NCBI GenBank assembly: GCA_946479705.1
Contig: CAMLHI010000032.1
Span: 1 to 13,890, forward strand
Direction of reading: 5' to 3'
Source: an uncultured Oxalobacteraceae bacterium
GTDB lineage: Bacteria; Pseudomonadota; Gammaproteobacteria; Burkholderiales; Burkholderiaceae
Length of the DNA stretch: 13,890 nt
Shown piece by piece: positions 1 through 6,234 of the stretch (position 1 is the first letter of the stretch; each line of letters opens with the position of its first letter). The notes beneath the pieces were generated by a model that was given only the letters and a program-made list of their open reading frames with translations, was not told where the DNA came from and made no database searches. The position numbers were made by a program, and so were the translations under genes.

Positions 1-209
1 GTGGTAAAGAGCCGGTACTCGCGCATCAAATACCCTTTTGAGGAAGCATCGTCCTCATCGTGACCGACATACAGGAAAAGCGTATCGCCAAATACAATGG
101 GAGCCGGGTCGGCCGTGTACATGGTTTGGATGATAGGGTTCTGCGCCGCTGCTTCAAACATCGATAAACAACAAATCGATGCCAATACGATCCGGGTTGT
201 AAGCTTCAT
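1..209 (-). CDS. GH43-type glycoside hydrolase, N-terminal fragment (3' end outside window)
   Basis: Reading the minus strand from the ATG at 209 gives 69 codons that stay open to the window edge, so only the N-terminus is visible. Residues 1-22 look like a Sec signal peptide: basic start MKLTTR, hydrophobic core, and AAA before Gln23. The mature start NPIIQTMYTADPAPIVFGDT followed by LFLYVGHDEDD fits the first blade of family 43 beta-propeller glycosidases (beta-xylosidases, arabinanases). In that family the Asp of the DP motif, here Asp34, is the general base. The expected role is periplasmic or extracellular cleavage of xylan or arabinan side chains. No strong Shine-Dalgarno is seen. Base composition is about 48% GC against much higher in the T3SS genes, so the gene may have a different origin. 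The family call rests on these motifs alone; substrate cannot be given. Confidence 0.7.
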   Translation of the reverse strand, partial: MKLTTRIVLASICCLSMFEAAAQNPIIQTMYTADPAPIVFGDTLFLYVGHDEDDASSKGYLMREYRLFT

Positions 210-351
210 GTTGATGGCATTTCTATTGAATGTGAATGGGCCGTTGCGCCAGTTTATCGTCGAAGCACCACATAAAGGGTAGTAATTTTTCATAACAACT
301 ACACTTTTATGACGGTTTTTTCGTCGGCGCGCAGCAGGGTTTTCGAGCTGC

Positions 352-1041
352 CTAACAGGATGCGATCAATTCGAGCCGGTAGCCCTGGCTGTAGGCGGTG
401 CGGATGATCACGCCGCGCTCGGGACCGAGTTCGAGCTTCTTGCGCAGCTTGTAGACATGCTGCTCGATGGTGCGCCCGGCCACTTCGCTGTCGGCGCTCC
501 AGATCGACGCGCCTATGGTCTCGCGCGAGATGTACACCCCGGGGGCGGAAAAAAACATCCATGCCATGCTGAATTCGCGCGGAGTCAGTTCGATCGGCGC
601 GCCCTGCCAGGCGAACTTGCCGGCGGCGCGGTCGAGCGTGAAGCCGGCCAGCTCGATGGTGCGGCGCACCTGGCGGCGGCTGTTGCGGCGCGTGAGCGCG
701 TGCGCGCGCACCACCAGTTCGGCATGGTCGAAGGGACGCACCAGCAGGTCGTCGGCGCCGCAGTTGAGCACCAGCGCCGTCACCTGGGCGCTGTGCACCG
801 GCGACAGGCCCAGCACCGGCGTGTGGTCGCCGGTGCGGCACTTCAGCCACGACAGGATGCTGTCGTCGGCATCGGGCGCGTCGGCGAAATCGACCACGAT
901 CAGGTCGGCGCCCTGGCGCTGCAGGGCGCGAAACAGGGCCGCCTCGGCCGCGTAGGGCGTGCACTCGTAGCCAGCTTGGCGCAGGGCCGTGCGGACCTGC
1001 TCCAGCACCGCGGTGTCGCGTATGAGGCATGCAATATTCAT
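352..1041 (-). CDS. OmpR/PhoB-family response regulator with atypical receiver
   Basis: The 229-residue product has a receiver domain (about 1-118) and a C-terminal winged-helix DNA-binding domain (about 130-226). The winged helix shows the family pattern ELTPREF, then RTIEQHVYKLRKKL in the recognition-helix region, and SQGYRL at the end. Asp51 in LIVVDFAD is the expected phosphoacceptor and Ser80 the switch Ser/Thr. The usual acidic pair is reduced to Arg8-Asp9, and the conserved Lys of KPF is Arg102 in VRPF, so phosphorylation chemistry may be altered. No sensor kinase is next to it. It is transcribed divergently from the hrp-box operon starting at 1192, which makes it the likely local T3SS regulator. 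Xanthomonas and Ralstonia HrpG are also OmpR-type, but orthology to HrpG is not shown here. The start ATG at 1041 has only a weak ribosome site. Confidence 0.9.
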   Translation of the reverse strand: MNIACLIRDTAVLEQVRTALRQAGYECTPYAAEAALFRALQRQGADLIVVDFADAPDADDSILSWLKCRTGDHTPVLGLSPVHSAQVTALVLNCGADDLLVRPFDHAELVVRAHALTRRNSRRQVRRTIELAGFTLDRAAGKFAWQGAPIELTPREFSMAWMFFSAPGVYISRETIGASIWSADSEVAGRTIEQHVYKLRKKLELGPERGVIIRTAYSQGYRLELIASC

Positions 1042-1068
1042 GGACGTCGTTGACTGAAATCGTTTTTA

Positions 1069-1086
1069 CCGCAGCATCCGCTGCGG
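1069..1086. repeat. Perfect inverted repeat (7-bp arms, 4-bp spacer)
   Basis: CCGCAGC-ATCC-GCTGCGG lies 28 bases upstream of the response-regulator start and 13 bases upstream of the hrp box on the other strand. It could be an operator for the divergent promoters or an mRNA hairpin in the regulator's leader. Neither side has a T-tract, so it does not look like a terminator. A chance dyad in GC-rich DNA cannot be excluded. Confidence 0.45.
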
Positions 1087-1098
1087 CTGGGAAAGCGT

Positions 1099-1127
1099 GG
1101 AACCGCGCTACCGGGGCCGGCCACATA
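1099..1127 (+). promoter_or_regulatory. hrp box promoter (HrpL-type ECF sigma factor)
   Basis: GGAACC at 1099-1104, a 16-base spacer, and CCACATA at 1121-1127 match exactly the hrp box GGAACC-N15/16-CCACNNA recognised by the ECF sigma factor HrpL in Pseudomonas and Erwinia. It lies 64 bases upstream of the ATG at 1192 and points at it. The same motif with the same spacer occurs upstream of sctI, which makes a chance match unlikely. The sigma factor gene itself is not in this window. Confidence 0.85.
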
Positions 1128-1191
1128 CAGTATCGCTCGGGCAATGCGGCCCGAATGAATCCTGAGTGTAACTTATCGAGGAGAAAAACTG

Positions 1192-1389
1192 ATGATGAAG
1201 CTATTTTGCCTGGTGCGCCGTACCCTGATCCACCGCCAGCTGCGCAGCCTGGAAGACCAGGCCGACAGCATCATCGAGGCGCGCCGCCACTCGCTGGTGC
1301 GGCTGATGGACATCCAGCGCAACTGCGTGTCCAAGCAGGCCCAGCTGCGCCGCTACACCCGCCAGCTGAGCGCTCCCGAGACCTGGTAA
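1192..1389 (+). CDS. Small basic helical protein, first gene of hrp-box operon
   Basis: This 65-residue ORF has a strong ribosome site, GAGGAG at 1178-1183, 8 bases before the ATG at 1192; a second ATG follows directly at 1195. It is the first gene downstream of the hrp box at 1099-1127, so it is very probably expressed with the T3SS. The protein is Arg-rich and basic, with a short hydrophobic start (MMKLFCLVRR) and then a long predicted helix, about residues 12-58, rich in Leu, Arg, Gln and Glu that could form a coiled coil. There is no signal peptide. It does not resemble the typical acidic class I effector chaperone of about 130 residues. It could be a small T3SS accessory or co-chaperone, or a secreted peptide. 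I do not recognise a family. Confidence 0.65.
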   Translation: MMKLFCLVRRTLIHRQLRSLEDQADSIIEARRHSLVRLMDIQRNCVSKQAQLRRYTRQLSAPETW

Positions 1390-1478
1390 GCGAGCATGCC
1401 GGGCGCGCCCGGCGAGCGACGGAACTGGCCGGTGCGCGCAGGCGACCCATGGCAACCACTGCCACCGAGGACACCGCC

Positions 1479-3683
1479 ATGCCACGAAATTCCAGCGTCA
1501 GCCGCAGCACGCCCATCCCACCCCAGTTCGACGCGCCGCCCGCGCCAGCAGCGGCGCCCAGCGCCCCGTCCCCGGCCGCCGCCTCGTCCTCGGGCACGCA
1601 GAAAGCCAGCCGCCAGAAAACCTCGCGCCAGCAAAAGCAGATACTCGCGCAGATGCGCGCGGCCAACGAGACCCAGGCGCACGAGCTAAGCCTCACCTTC
1701 GTCGGCTATTGCAACGCCATGGCCCAGGTGGAAGACCGCCTTATCAAGCTGAAGAACGCCGGCAAGGTCAACATCAGCCTGTGCGATGCCGCCGATGCGC
1801 GCGCCGCCAACGAGGCCGATCCGGTCCGCCGCGCCAAATTTACCAAGATGGCCGACGACATGCTCGACAAGGCCATCAAGAACTACGAAGACGCGCGCGA
1901 TGCCTGGAACGTACGCAACGCCGATGGCAAGACCCTGCTCGAATGCCTTAGCGCCGATCTCAGGAAAATCGACAGCGCCCCCAACAAGAACAGCCTGTAC
2001 ACCATCGACCTCCAACTCAAGGCCCTCGTGGAGCGTGTCCGGAACGGAGTGCATTCGCTCAGGCGCGACCAGATTGTGGGCGGGACGCTGGCCAACGAAA
2101 CCCACGCCCGGCGCGGCGGGCGCGCCTACCAGCGGCTGGGAGCGAGCTACCTGGAATTGGCTCTCGCATTCGAGAACGGCGGGCAGGCGGGCGCGCGCGC
2201 CACGCTCGAGCGCCACGTCGAGCAGCTCGGCACGGTGGCCGCGACCATGGCGCAGTGCCGCGCCGGCGCCGAAGCACTGACGGCCGCCTGCGACGAACTG
2301 CTGGCCGATCCGCAACTGTGCGACGCCACCATCGTCGAGGACCTGCAGGTCTTCCGTCATTCCTGCCTGTACAACAGTTCGGCCAATTCCGTGCATATCG
2401 CCGACAACACCGAACTGCGCATGCGCATCCTGATGGTGTTGATCAAGCACGACAATGCCGGCCAGCCCGGCCGCCTTGCGCTCAACCAGTGGCTGCACGG
2501 TATGACCGACGCGGCGCTGGCCTACCATGGCGCGGTGGCGGTCAATCTCGAGGTCATGGAGCAAGACCGCCAGGACATCGACTACGGCACGCGCCGCCCG
2601 CCCGATGAGCTGGCGGCGCGCCTGCAGGCCGCCACCGATGGCGCGGATCAATTCAGTGCCGTCCTGCGCGCCTACTACAGGCTGGCCGGCGCCTACGCCA
2701 GCCTGCAAGGCATCGTCGGCAACGAGCACCTGGCGGAGCTGGTGCGCGCCATGCCGGGCCAGGTGGCCCAGTGCATGCGCACGCGCGCCTATTCCGCCCA
2801 GCTCTCGGCCGACCAGCTCGACGCCATCGAGGCGGGCAAGGTCGACGCCGCCGCCTACGTACGAGCCGGCGGCGCGGGCCGCCTGCAGCACACCCGCGAA
2901 GGCACGGTGGTGGGCAGCATCAATGCCGACGGCGGCCTGGACCGCGTCGATCAAAGCGGCAACGTCATCGCCAGCTACTTCAAGGACCACGACAGCGGCA
3001 CCTGGGTGCGCGACTACGGCGACGAGCCGCCGGCCCTGCCGGCCGGTGCCAGCGTGGTGGAGAAGGCGCACAGCCTGGCGGCGCGCTCGGCCGGGGTGGA
3101 CCGCACGGCCGAGGCCGGGCTGGCCGCCAGCACCGACTGCGACGAACGCGTCAAATTGCTGCTGCGCGCGTTTTCGCGCAAGGCGCACAACGTCGCGGCC
3201 ATGGCCGGCATGCTGGCCGAGCTGCCGCCCGCCAGCGCGCAGGCCGCCGAGGTCAAGGGATTGCTGGCCGGCCTGCGCGAGGACAAGGCCAGGCTGGACC
3301 AGCAGCTGCGCGCCGCCCAGCAGGAGCAGAGCCTGCACTCGCACAAGACGCGCGATCCGAACGAGGCCAGCTTCCTGCACCTGCTCAGGGAGGGACAGGT
3401 GGCCAGCGTGAGCCAGGACCTGAACCGCCGCGCCAGCCAGAAAAATGCCGCCGACCTGGTCGACCGCTACACGGTGTCCTTCAAGAGCGGGCCAGCCGGG
3501 GAACAGTACGACGCCTGGGTGGTGCATGCGCACTACCAGGCGGCCGATGCGCGGCAGCCGGCCAAGGTGCACATGAAACGCGCGCGGGAACAGAATTGGG
3601 GGCCTGAGCTGCAGCCGTATCACTCGCCGGCGCTGAGCCAGGCCACCTTCGACAGGATCAGGACGCTGGCGCCGCGGCGCTGA
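1479..3683 (+). CDS. Candidate type III secreted effector, large Ala-rich protein
   Basis: The 734-residue protein starts at the ATG at 1479, chosen because AGG at 1468-1470 sits 8 bases before it; an in-frame ATG at 1449 lacks such a site. The first 50 residues contain 11 Ser, many Pro and Ala, and no acidic residue before Asp18, the usual look of a T3SS export signal. No Sec signal or membrane segment is seen. Residues about 50-470 are mostly helical. Around 475-525 there is a strand-rich patch (VVGSINADGGLDRVDQSGN), then helices with a charged coil near 600-640. The C-terminus (about 662-734) contains HAHYQAAD and then HMKRAREQNWG; I recall similar tails in large plant-pathogen effector-like proteins, but this is only recollection. 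It lies 89 bases behind the small hrp-box gene, so co-regulation is likely. The 3' end overlaps sctL by 26 bases. No enzymatic motif was recognised, and it could instead be a T3SS-associated structural protein. Confidence 0.6.
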   Translation: MPRNSSVSRSTPIPPQFDAPPAPAAAPSAPSPAAASSSGTQKASRQKTSRQQKQILAQMRAANETQAHELSLTFVGYCNAMAQVEDRLIKLKNAGKVNISLCDAADARAANEADPVRRAKFTKMADDMLDKAIKNYEDARDAWNVRNADGKTLLECLSADLRKIDSAPNKNSLYTIDLQLKALVERVRNGVHSLRRDQIVGGTLANETHARRGGRAYQRLGASYLELALAFENGGQAGARATLERHVEQLGTVAATMAQCRAGAEALTAACDELLADPQLCDATIVEDLQVFRHSCLYNSSANSVHIADNTELRMRILMVLIKHDNAGQPGRLALNQWLHGMTDAALAYHGAVAVNLEVMEQDRQDIDYGTRRPPDELAARLQAATDGADQFSAVLRAYYRLAGAYASLQGIVGNEHLAELVRAMPGQVAQCMRTRAYSAQLSADQLDAIEAGKVDAAAYVRAGGAGRLQHTREGTVVGSINADGGLDRVDQSGNVIASYFKDHDSGTWVRDYGDEPPALPAGASVVEKAHSLAARSAGVDRTAEAGLAASTDCDERVKLLLRAFSRKAHNVAAMAGMLAELPPASAQAAEVKGLLAGLREDKARLDQQLRAAQQEQSLHSHKTRDPNEASFLHLLREGQVASVSQDLNRRASQKNAADLVDRYTVSFKSGPAGEQYDAWVVHAHYQAADARQPAKVHMKRAREQNWGPELQPYHSPALSQATFDRIRTLAPRR

Positions 3684-4344
3684 GGCGTCGGGTTTCGGCG
3701 ATGCCCTCGCCGAACGCCGTTTTCACCGCCTGCATGGCGGCGTCGAAACTGGCGCACCACTGGCCGTTGGCCGCTTCCAGCCGGCAGGCGCCGGGCGCCA
3801 GGGCGGGGTCGGGCTTGACCGGCCAGTCCAGCGCCGGCAGCAGGGCCGCGTCGTCCGGATGCACGCGCAGCTGGGCGTCGACCAGCTTGGGCGGCGCTTC
3901 CAGCAGCACGCGCCGCAGCGCCGCATCGATGCGCTCGCGCGCCGTGGTTTCCATCACCAGCCGCTCGTACAGGGCCGTGGCCAGGCCGGCCACCATCTCT
4001 TCCACCCGCTCGAGGATCGCGGCATTGGCCTGTTCCAGCCCTTGCAGCAGGGCGGCCCCCTGCACCAGCACGCGTTCGGTTTCGGCGGCGTTGAGGCGCG
4101 CGGCCCGGGCACGCGCCTCGGCCAGCAAACGGTCGGCCTCGGCCTGGGCGGCGGCGGCAATCGCGGCGCCATCGCGCTCGGCCTGCGCCAGCATGCTGGC
4201 GGCCTGGCCGCGCGCCTGCGCGAGCAGCAGGGCGGCAGCCTGGCGCGCGTCGTTTGTCAGCGCCAGGCCGGCGGCGCGCAGCACGCCGTGGCGGGCGCGC
4301 AGGTGCGGGTTGGCGGCAATGCGCTCGACACAAAATGGGTTCAC
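3658..4344 (-). CDS. sctL: T3SS ATPase stator SctL (YscL/HrpE family)
   Basis: The product is 228 residues from a GTG start at 4344, chosen because AGGAG lies 7 bases upstream and family similarity begins there; the frame runs further upstream only as a shadow inside sctK. SctL forms the cytosolic stalk or stator that holds the ATPase SctN and links it to SctQ in the sorting platform, like FliH in flagella. Residues about 30-110 are an Ala/Gln/Glu-rich helix (AQAERDGAAIAAAAQAEADR, then LAEARARAARL) typical of the V/F-ATPase b-subunit-like region. The C-terminal half has LYERLVMETTARERIDAALR, then LRVHPDDAALL, conserved in this family. It is last in the sctIJKL unit, 26 bases behind sctK. Its 3' end overlaps the convergent gene. 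Pseudomonas syringae HrpE is of similar size. Confidence 0.9.
   Translation of the reverse strand: MNPFCVERIAANPHLRARHGVLRAAGLALTNDARQAAALLLAQARGQAASMLAQAERDGAAIAAAAQAEADRLLAEARARAARLNAAETERVLVQGAALLQGLEQANAAILERVEEMVAGLATALYERLVMETTARERIDAALRRVLLEAPPKLVDAQLRVHPDDAALLPALDWPVKPDPALAPGACRLEAANGQWCASFDAAMQAVKTAFGEGIAETRRLSAAAPAS
3662..3689. terminator. GC-rich dyad at convergent gene ends, possible bidirectional terminator
   Basis: The segment has outer arms GACGCT (3662-3667) and GGCGTC (3684-3689), with a G-T wobble, around a perfect 12-bp palindrome GCGCCGCGGCGC (3669-3680). It spans the stop codon of the plus-strand gene and begins 2 bases beyond the stop of sctL. The position suits termination from both sides, but no T-tract follows on either strand, so it is not a canonical intrinsic terminator. 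Confidence 0.25.
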
Positions 4345-4370
4345 GCTATTCTCCTGAAATGGGCTGGGTG

Positions 4371-4919
4371 TTAAGCGGCGGCGCGCGCGCGGCACATCTG
4401 CCAGCAGCGCTGCACGCGCGCGTCGGAACCTGCGGCCGGCGCCGCGGCGCCTTGCAGCAAGCCATCCACGCGGCCTGCCAGCGGCGCCGGCAGCAGCAGA
4501 CGCCAGCGCGTCCACAGGCCGGGAAAGCCATGTTCGAGGCGGCGCGCCAGTTCGGCCAGGCCGCGCAGCTCGGCCGGATCGTCCGGCTCGAAGCGCAAGC
4601 CGAAGCAGTCCTTCAGCGGCTGGGTCATGGCGATGCTCATGCACCAGCGCCGTTCGGCCAGCGCCAGGCGCGCCAGCTGCACATGGTCCTGGGCGCGCGC
4701 GGCGAGGATCCCGCCGAACAGCGCGGCGGCCTGGCGCAACTCGGCGCCGGCGTCCACCGCCGCCACCTGCCAGGCGGGATCGAAGGCGGACGGCAGCTCA
4801 GGCCGCACGCCGGCTTCGGCGCACCACCAGGGATAGCGGTCGCGCCGCGCCAGCGGGTCGGCCGCCGGCGGCATGCCGGGCGGCGCGAACCACCAGTCGA
4901 GGAAGGCGTCGGACACCAT
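4371..4919 (-). CDS. sctK: T3SS sorting-platform protein SctK (YscK/HrpD family)
   Basis: The 182-residue protein sits between sctJ and sctL, the conserved place of SctK. SctK links the SctQ pods of the cytosolic sorting platform to the SctD cytoplasmic domains. The sequence is weakly conserved across systems, so the call rests on position, length and a few features: Trp-rich N-terminus (LDWWFAPPG, then RYPWWCAEAG), an Ala/Leu-rich helical middle, and an Arg/Cys/Trp-containing end (VQRCWQMCRARAAA). The ATG at 4919 directly abuts the sctJ stop at 4920-4922, with no intergenic base, so translation is likely coupled. Pseudomonas syringae HrpD is of similar length. Confidence 0.8.
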   Translation of the reverse strand: MVSDAFLDWWFAPPGMPPAADPLARRDRYPWWCAEAGVRPELPSAFDPAWQVAAVDAGAELRQAAALFGGILAARAQDHVQLARLALAERRWCMSIAMTQPLKDCFGLRFEPDDPAELRGLAELARRLEHGFPGLWTRWRLLLPAPLAGRVDGLLQGAAAPAAGSDARVQRCWQMCRARAAA

Positions 4920-5750
4920 CTAGGCTACGGCCTGGGCCGGTTCCGGCTCCGACGCATGTGCGGCCTTGTCCTTGCCCTTGCCCTTGCCGAATTTTCCGGG
5001 CCGCACACCGCTCTTGAACAGGGCGTAGACGCCGGCGGCCAGGCCGAGCACGGCGAGCACGCCGCACACGATCAGGGTGGCGAACAGGCTGCCGGACGAA
5101 TCCACGTCGACCTTGAACGGGCCGACGGTGGTCCATTTGACCATGGCCGGGGCGGCCTCGCCGGGCGTCATCACCACCGATACCTTGGAGCGCCCTTCTT
5201 CGCGCCCCAGGCCGGGAATGCTGGAGGCGACCAGGCGCTGGATGCGCGGGGCGATGGCATCTTCGTCGATCGGCGGGCGGTACTTGATGAACACCGCGGC
5301 CGAGGAAGGCTGGATCGGCTCGCCCGGCGCGACCCGCTCCGGCAGCACCACGTGCACGCGGGCGGAAATGACGTTGTCGAACTGCTGCAGGGTGAAGCCG
5401 AGTTCCTCGGACAGGCCGTGCAGGTAGCGGATGCGTTCCTCCAGCGGCGTCGAGATCATGCCCTGCTTCTTGAACACCTCGCCCAGGCTTTCGTGGCCGC
5501 GGCGCGGCAGGCCGGCGGCATTCATGATGGCGGTGGCGCGCGACAGGTCGGTATCGGCCAGGGCCAGGTTGACGCCTTCCTTGGAAGGCTTCTTCTCGGC
5601 CGTGATGCCCTGCTTGTTGAGCACCATGACGATTTCATTGGCATCCGAATCGCTCAGGTTCGACTGCAGCGTGACGACCTTCGAGCAGGCGCTCAGGAGG
5701 CCGAACGCGGCCAGCAGCAGGAGGCGCCGGAATGGGTGACTGCGGGCCAT
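4920..5750 (-). CDS. sctJ: T3SS inner-membrane ring lipoprotein SctJ (YscJ/HrcJ/PrgK)
   Basis: The 276-residue protein forms the inner ring of the basal body in the periplasmic leaflet. Residues 1-21 are a lipoprotein signal ending in the lipobox LLSAC, so Cys22 would be lipidated after cleavage. The first ring domain (about 23-80) has TLQSNLSDSDANEIVMVLNK, and the second (about 95-195) contains ERIRYLHGLSEELG and VISARVHVVLPER, which are family hallmarks. Near the C-terminus a membrane helix spans about 221-245, followed by a Lys/Gly-rich cytosolic tail (GKFGKGKGKDK). The lipobox and the tail separate it from flagellar FliF. The ATG at 5750 lies 4 bases behind the sctI stop, with no clear ribosome site of its own, so coupling is likely. 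It belongs to the hrp-box unit starting at sctI. Confidence 0.97.
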   Translation of the reverse strand: MARSHPFRRLLLLAAFGLLSACSKVVTLQSNLSDSDANEIVMVLNKQGITAEKKPSKEGVNLALADTDLSRATAIMNAAGLPRRGHESLGEVFKKQGMISTPLEERIRYLHGLSEELGFTLQQFDNVISARVHVVLPERVAPGEPIQPSSAAVFIKYRPPIDEDAIAPRIQRLVASSIPGLGREEGRSKVSVVMTPGEAAPAMVKWTTVGPFKVDVDSSGSLFATLIVCGVLAVLGLAAGVYALFKSGVRPGKFGKGKGKDKAAHASEPEPAQAVA

Positions 5751-5754
5751 GGGA

Positions 5755-6162
5755 TTATTGCAGCTTGGTGAGCGAATCGATGGAGGTGGCCGCCTTGGAC
5801 ACGGTCTTGGAGATCGTCTGCACGCGCATCTGGAAGTCCGACAGCGCCATCATCGCTCGCATCAGGTGGATCTTGTCGCCGCTGCGGGTGGCCGTTTCCA
5901 GCAGCTTGGACACATACTGCTGGTCCTTCTTGACCTCGGCGGCCAGCTCGCAGGTGCGGCCGGCGATCTCGTGGCCGAGCGACTTGACGCCGCCCGCCTT
6001 GGGGGCCGGGCCGGTGGAAGGGCCGGCGCCGGGGACGCTCTGACGCCCGAGCGCGGCGCGGAACTGTTCGCTGCCGCTGTGATCGAGCGCCTGGATGTCG
6101 ATCCTGAGCTGATCGCCCGGCTGCACCTTGGGTGCGGGCATGGCGCTGGTTTGAGGGTTCAT
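5755..6162 (-). CDS. sctI: T3SS inner rod protein SctI (YscI/HrpB family)
   Basis: The product is 135 residues from the ATG at 6162, preferred over the ATG at 6186 because AGGAG lies 7 bases before it. SctI forms the inner rod or adapter joining the export gate to the needle or pilus. The N-terminal half is Pro/Gly-rich and flexible. The conserved C-terminal helix is clear: LMRAMMALSDFQMRVQTISK, then TVSKAATSIDSLTKLQ, with the Val/Ser-rich spacing and terminal Gln usual for YscI/HrpB. It is the first gene after the hrp box at 6203-6231, equivalent to hrpB in Pseudomonas syringae, where the pilin gene hrpA lies upstream; no pilin-like gene is found here. The stop is 4 bases from sctJ. Confidence 0.92.
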   Translation of the reverse strand: MNPQTSAMPAPKVQPGDQLRIDIQALDHSGSEQFRAALGRQSVPGAGPSTGPAPKAGGVKSLGHEIAGRTCELAAEVKKDQQYVSKLLETATRSGDKIHLMRAMMALSDFQMRVQTISKTVSKAATSIDSLTKLQ

Positions 6163-6202
6163 GGTGGTCTCCTGTAAGTAATGCATCGCTGTCGGCTGTA
6201 CT

Positions 6203-6231
6203 TGTGTGGCGGCGGGTGCGCCCGGGGTTCC
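6203..6231 (-). promoter_or_regulatory. hrp box promoter upstream of sctIJKL
   Basis: On the minus strand GGAACC (6231-6226), a 16-base spacer (6225-6210) and CCACACA (6209-6203) match the HrpL hrp box GGAACC-N15/16-CCACNNA exactly. It ends 40 bases before the sctI ATG at 6162. It begins in the last codons of the gene upstream, whose stop is at 6235-6237, so the whole box lies just beyond that stop. It should drive sctI, sctJ, sctK and sctL independently of the sctD-sctU unit. Confidence 0.88.
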
Positions 6232-6234
6232 ACG

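Noticed and set aside
319..346. Two TTCG half-sites suggesting a PIP box
   Set aside because: The spacing is 18 bases between TTCG elements instead of 16, and the site lies behind the response-regulator gene, not before a T3SS gene.
1029..1478. In-frame N-terminal extension of the 734-residue protein
   Set aside because: The frame is open upstream, but it runs through the promoter and the small ORF at 1192-1389; the ATG at 1479 has the ribosome site and the effector-like N-terminus.
4425..4430. Further GGAACC hexamers (also 13432-13437 plus, 4939-4944 minus)
   Set aside because: None has CCAC at 15-16 bases, and all lie within or at the end of coding genes, so they are not hrp boxes.
4345..4644. 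Upstream extension of sctL to a 328-residue protein
   Set aside because: This part lies inside sctK in another frame and is Arg-rich shadow sequence; GTG at 4344 has AGGAG at correct spacing.
4254..5771. 505-codon open frame on the plus strand
   Set aside because: Antisense shadow of sctL, sctK and sctJ; His/Gly/Gln-rich translation typical of reversed GC-rich codons, no ribosome site and no family features.
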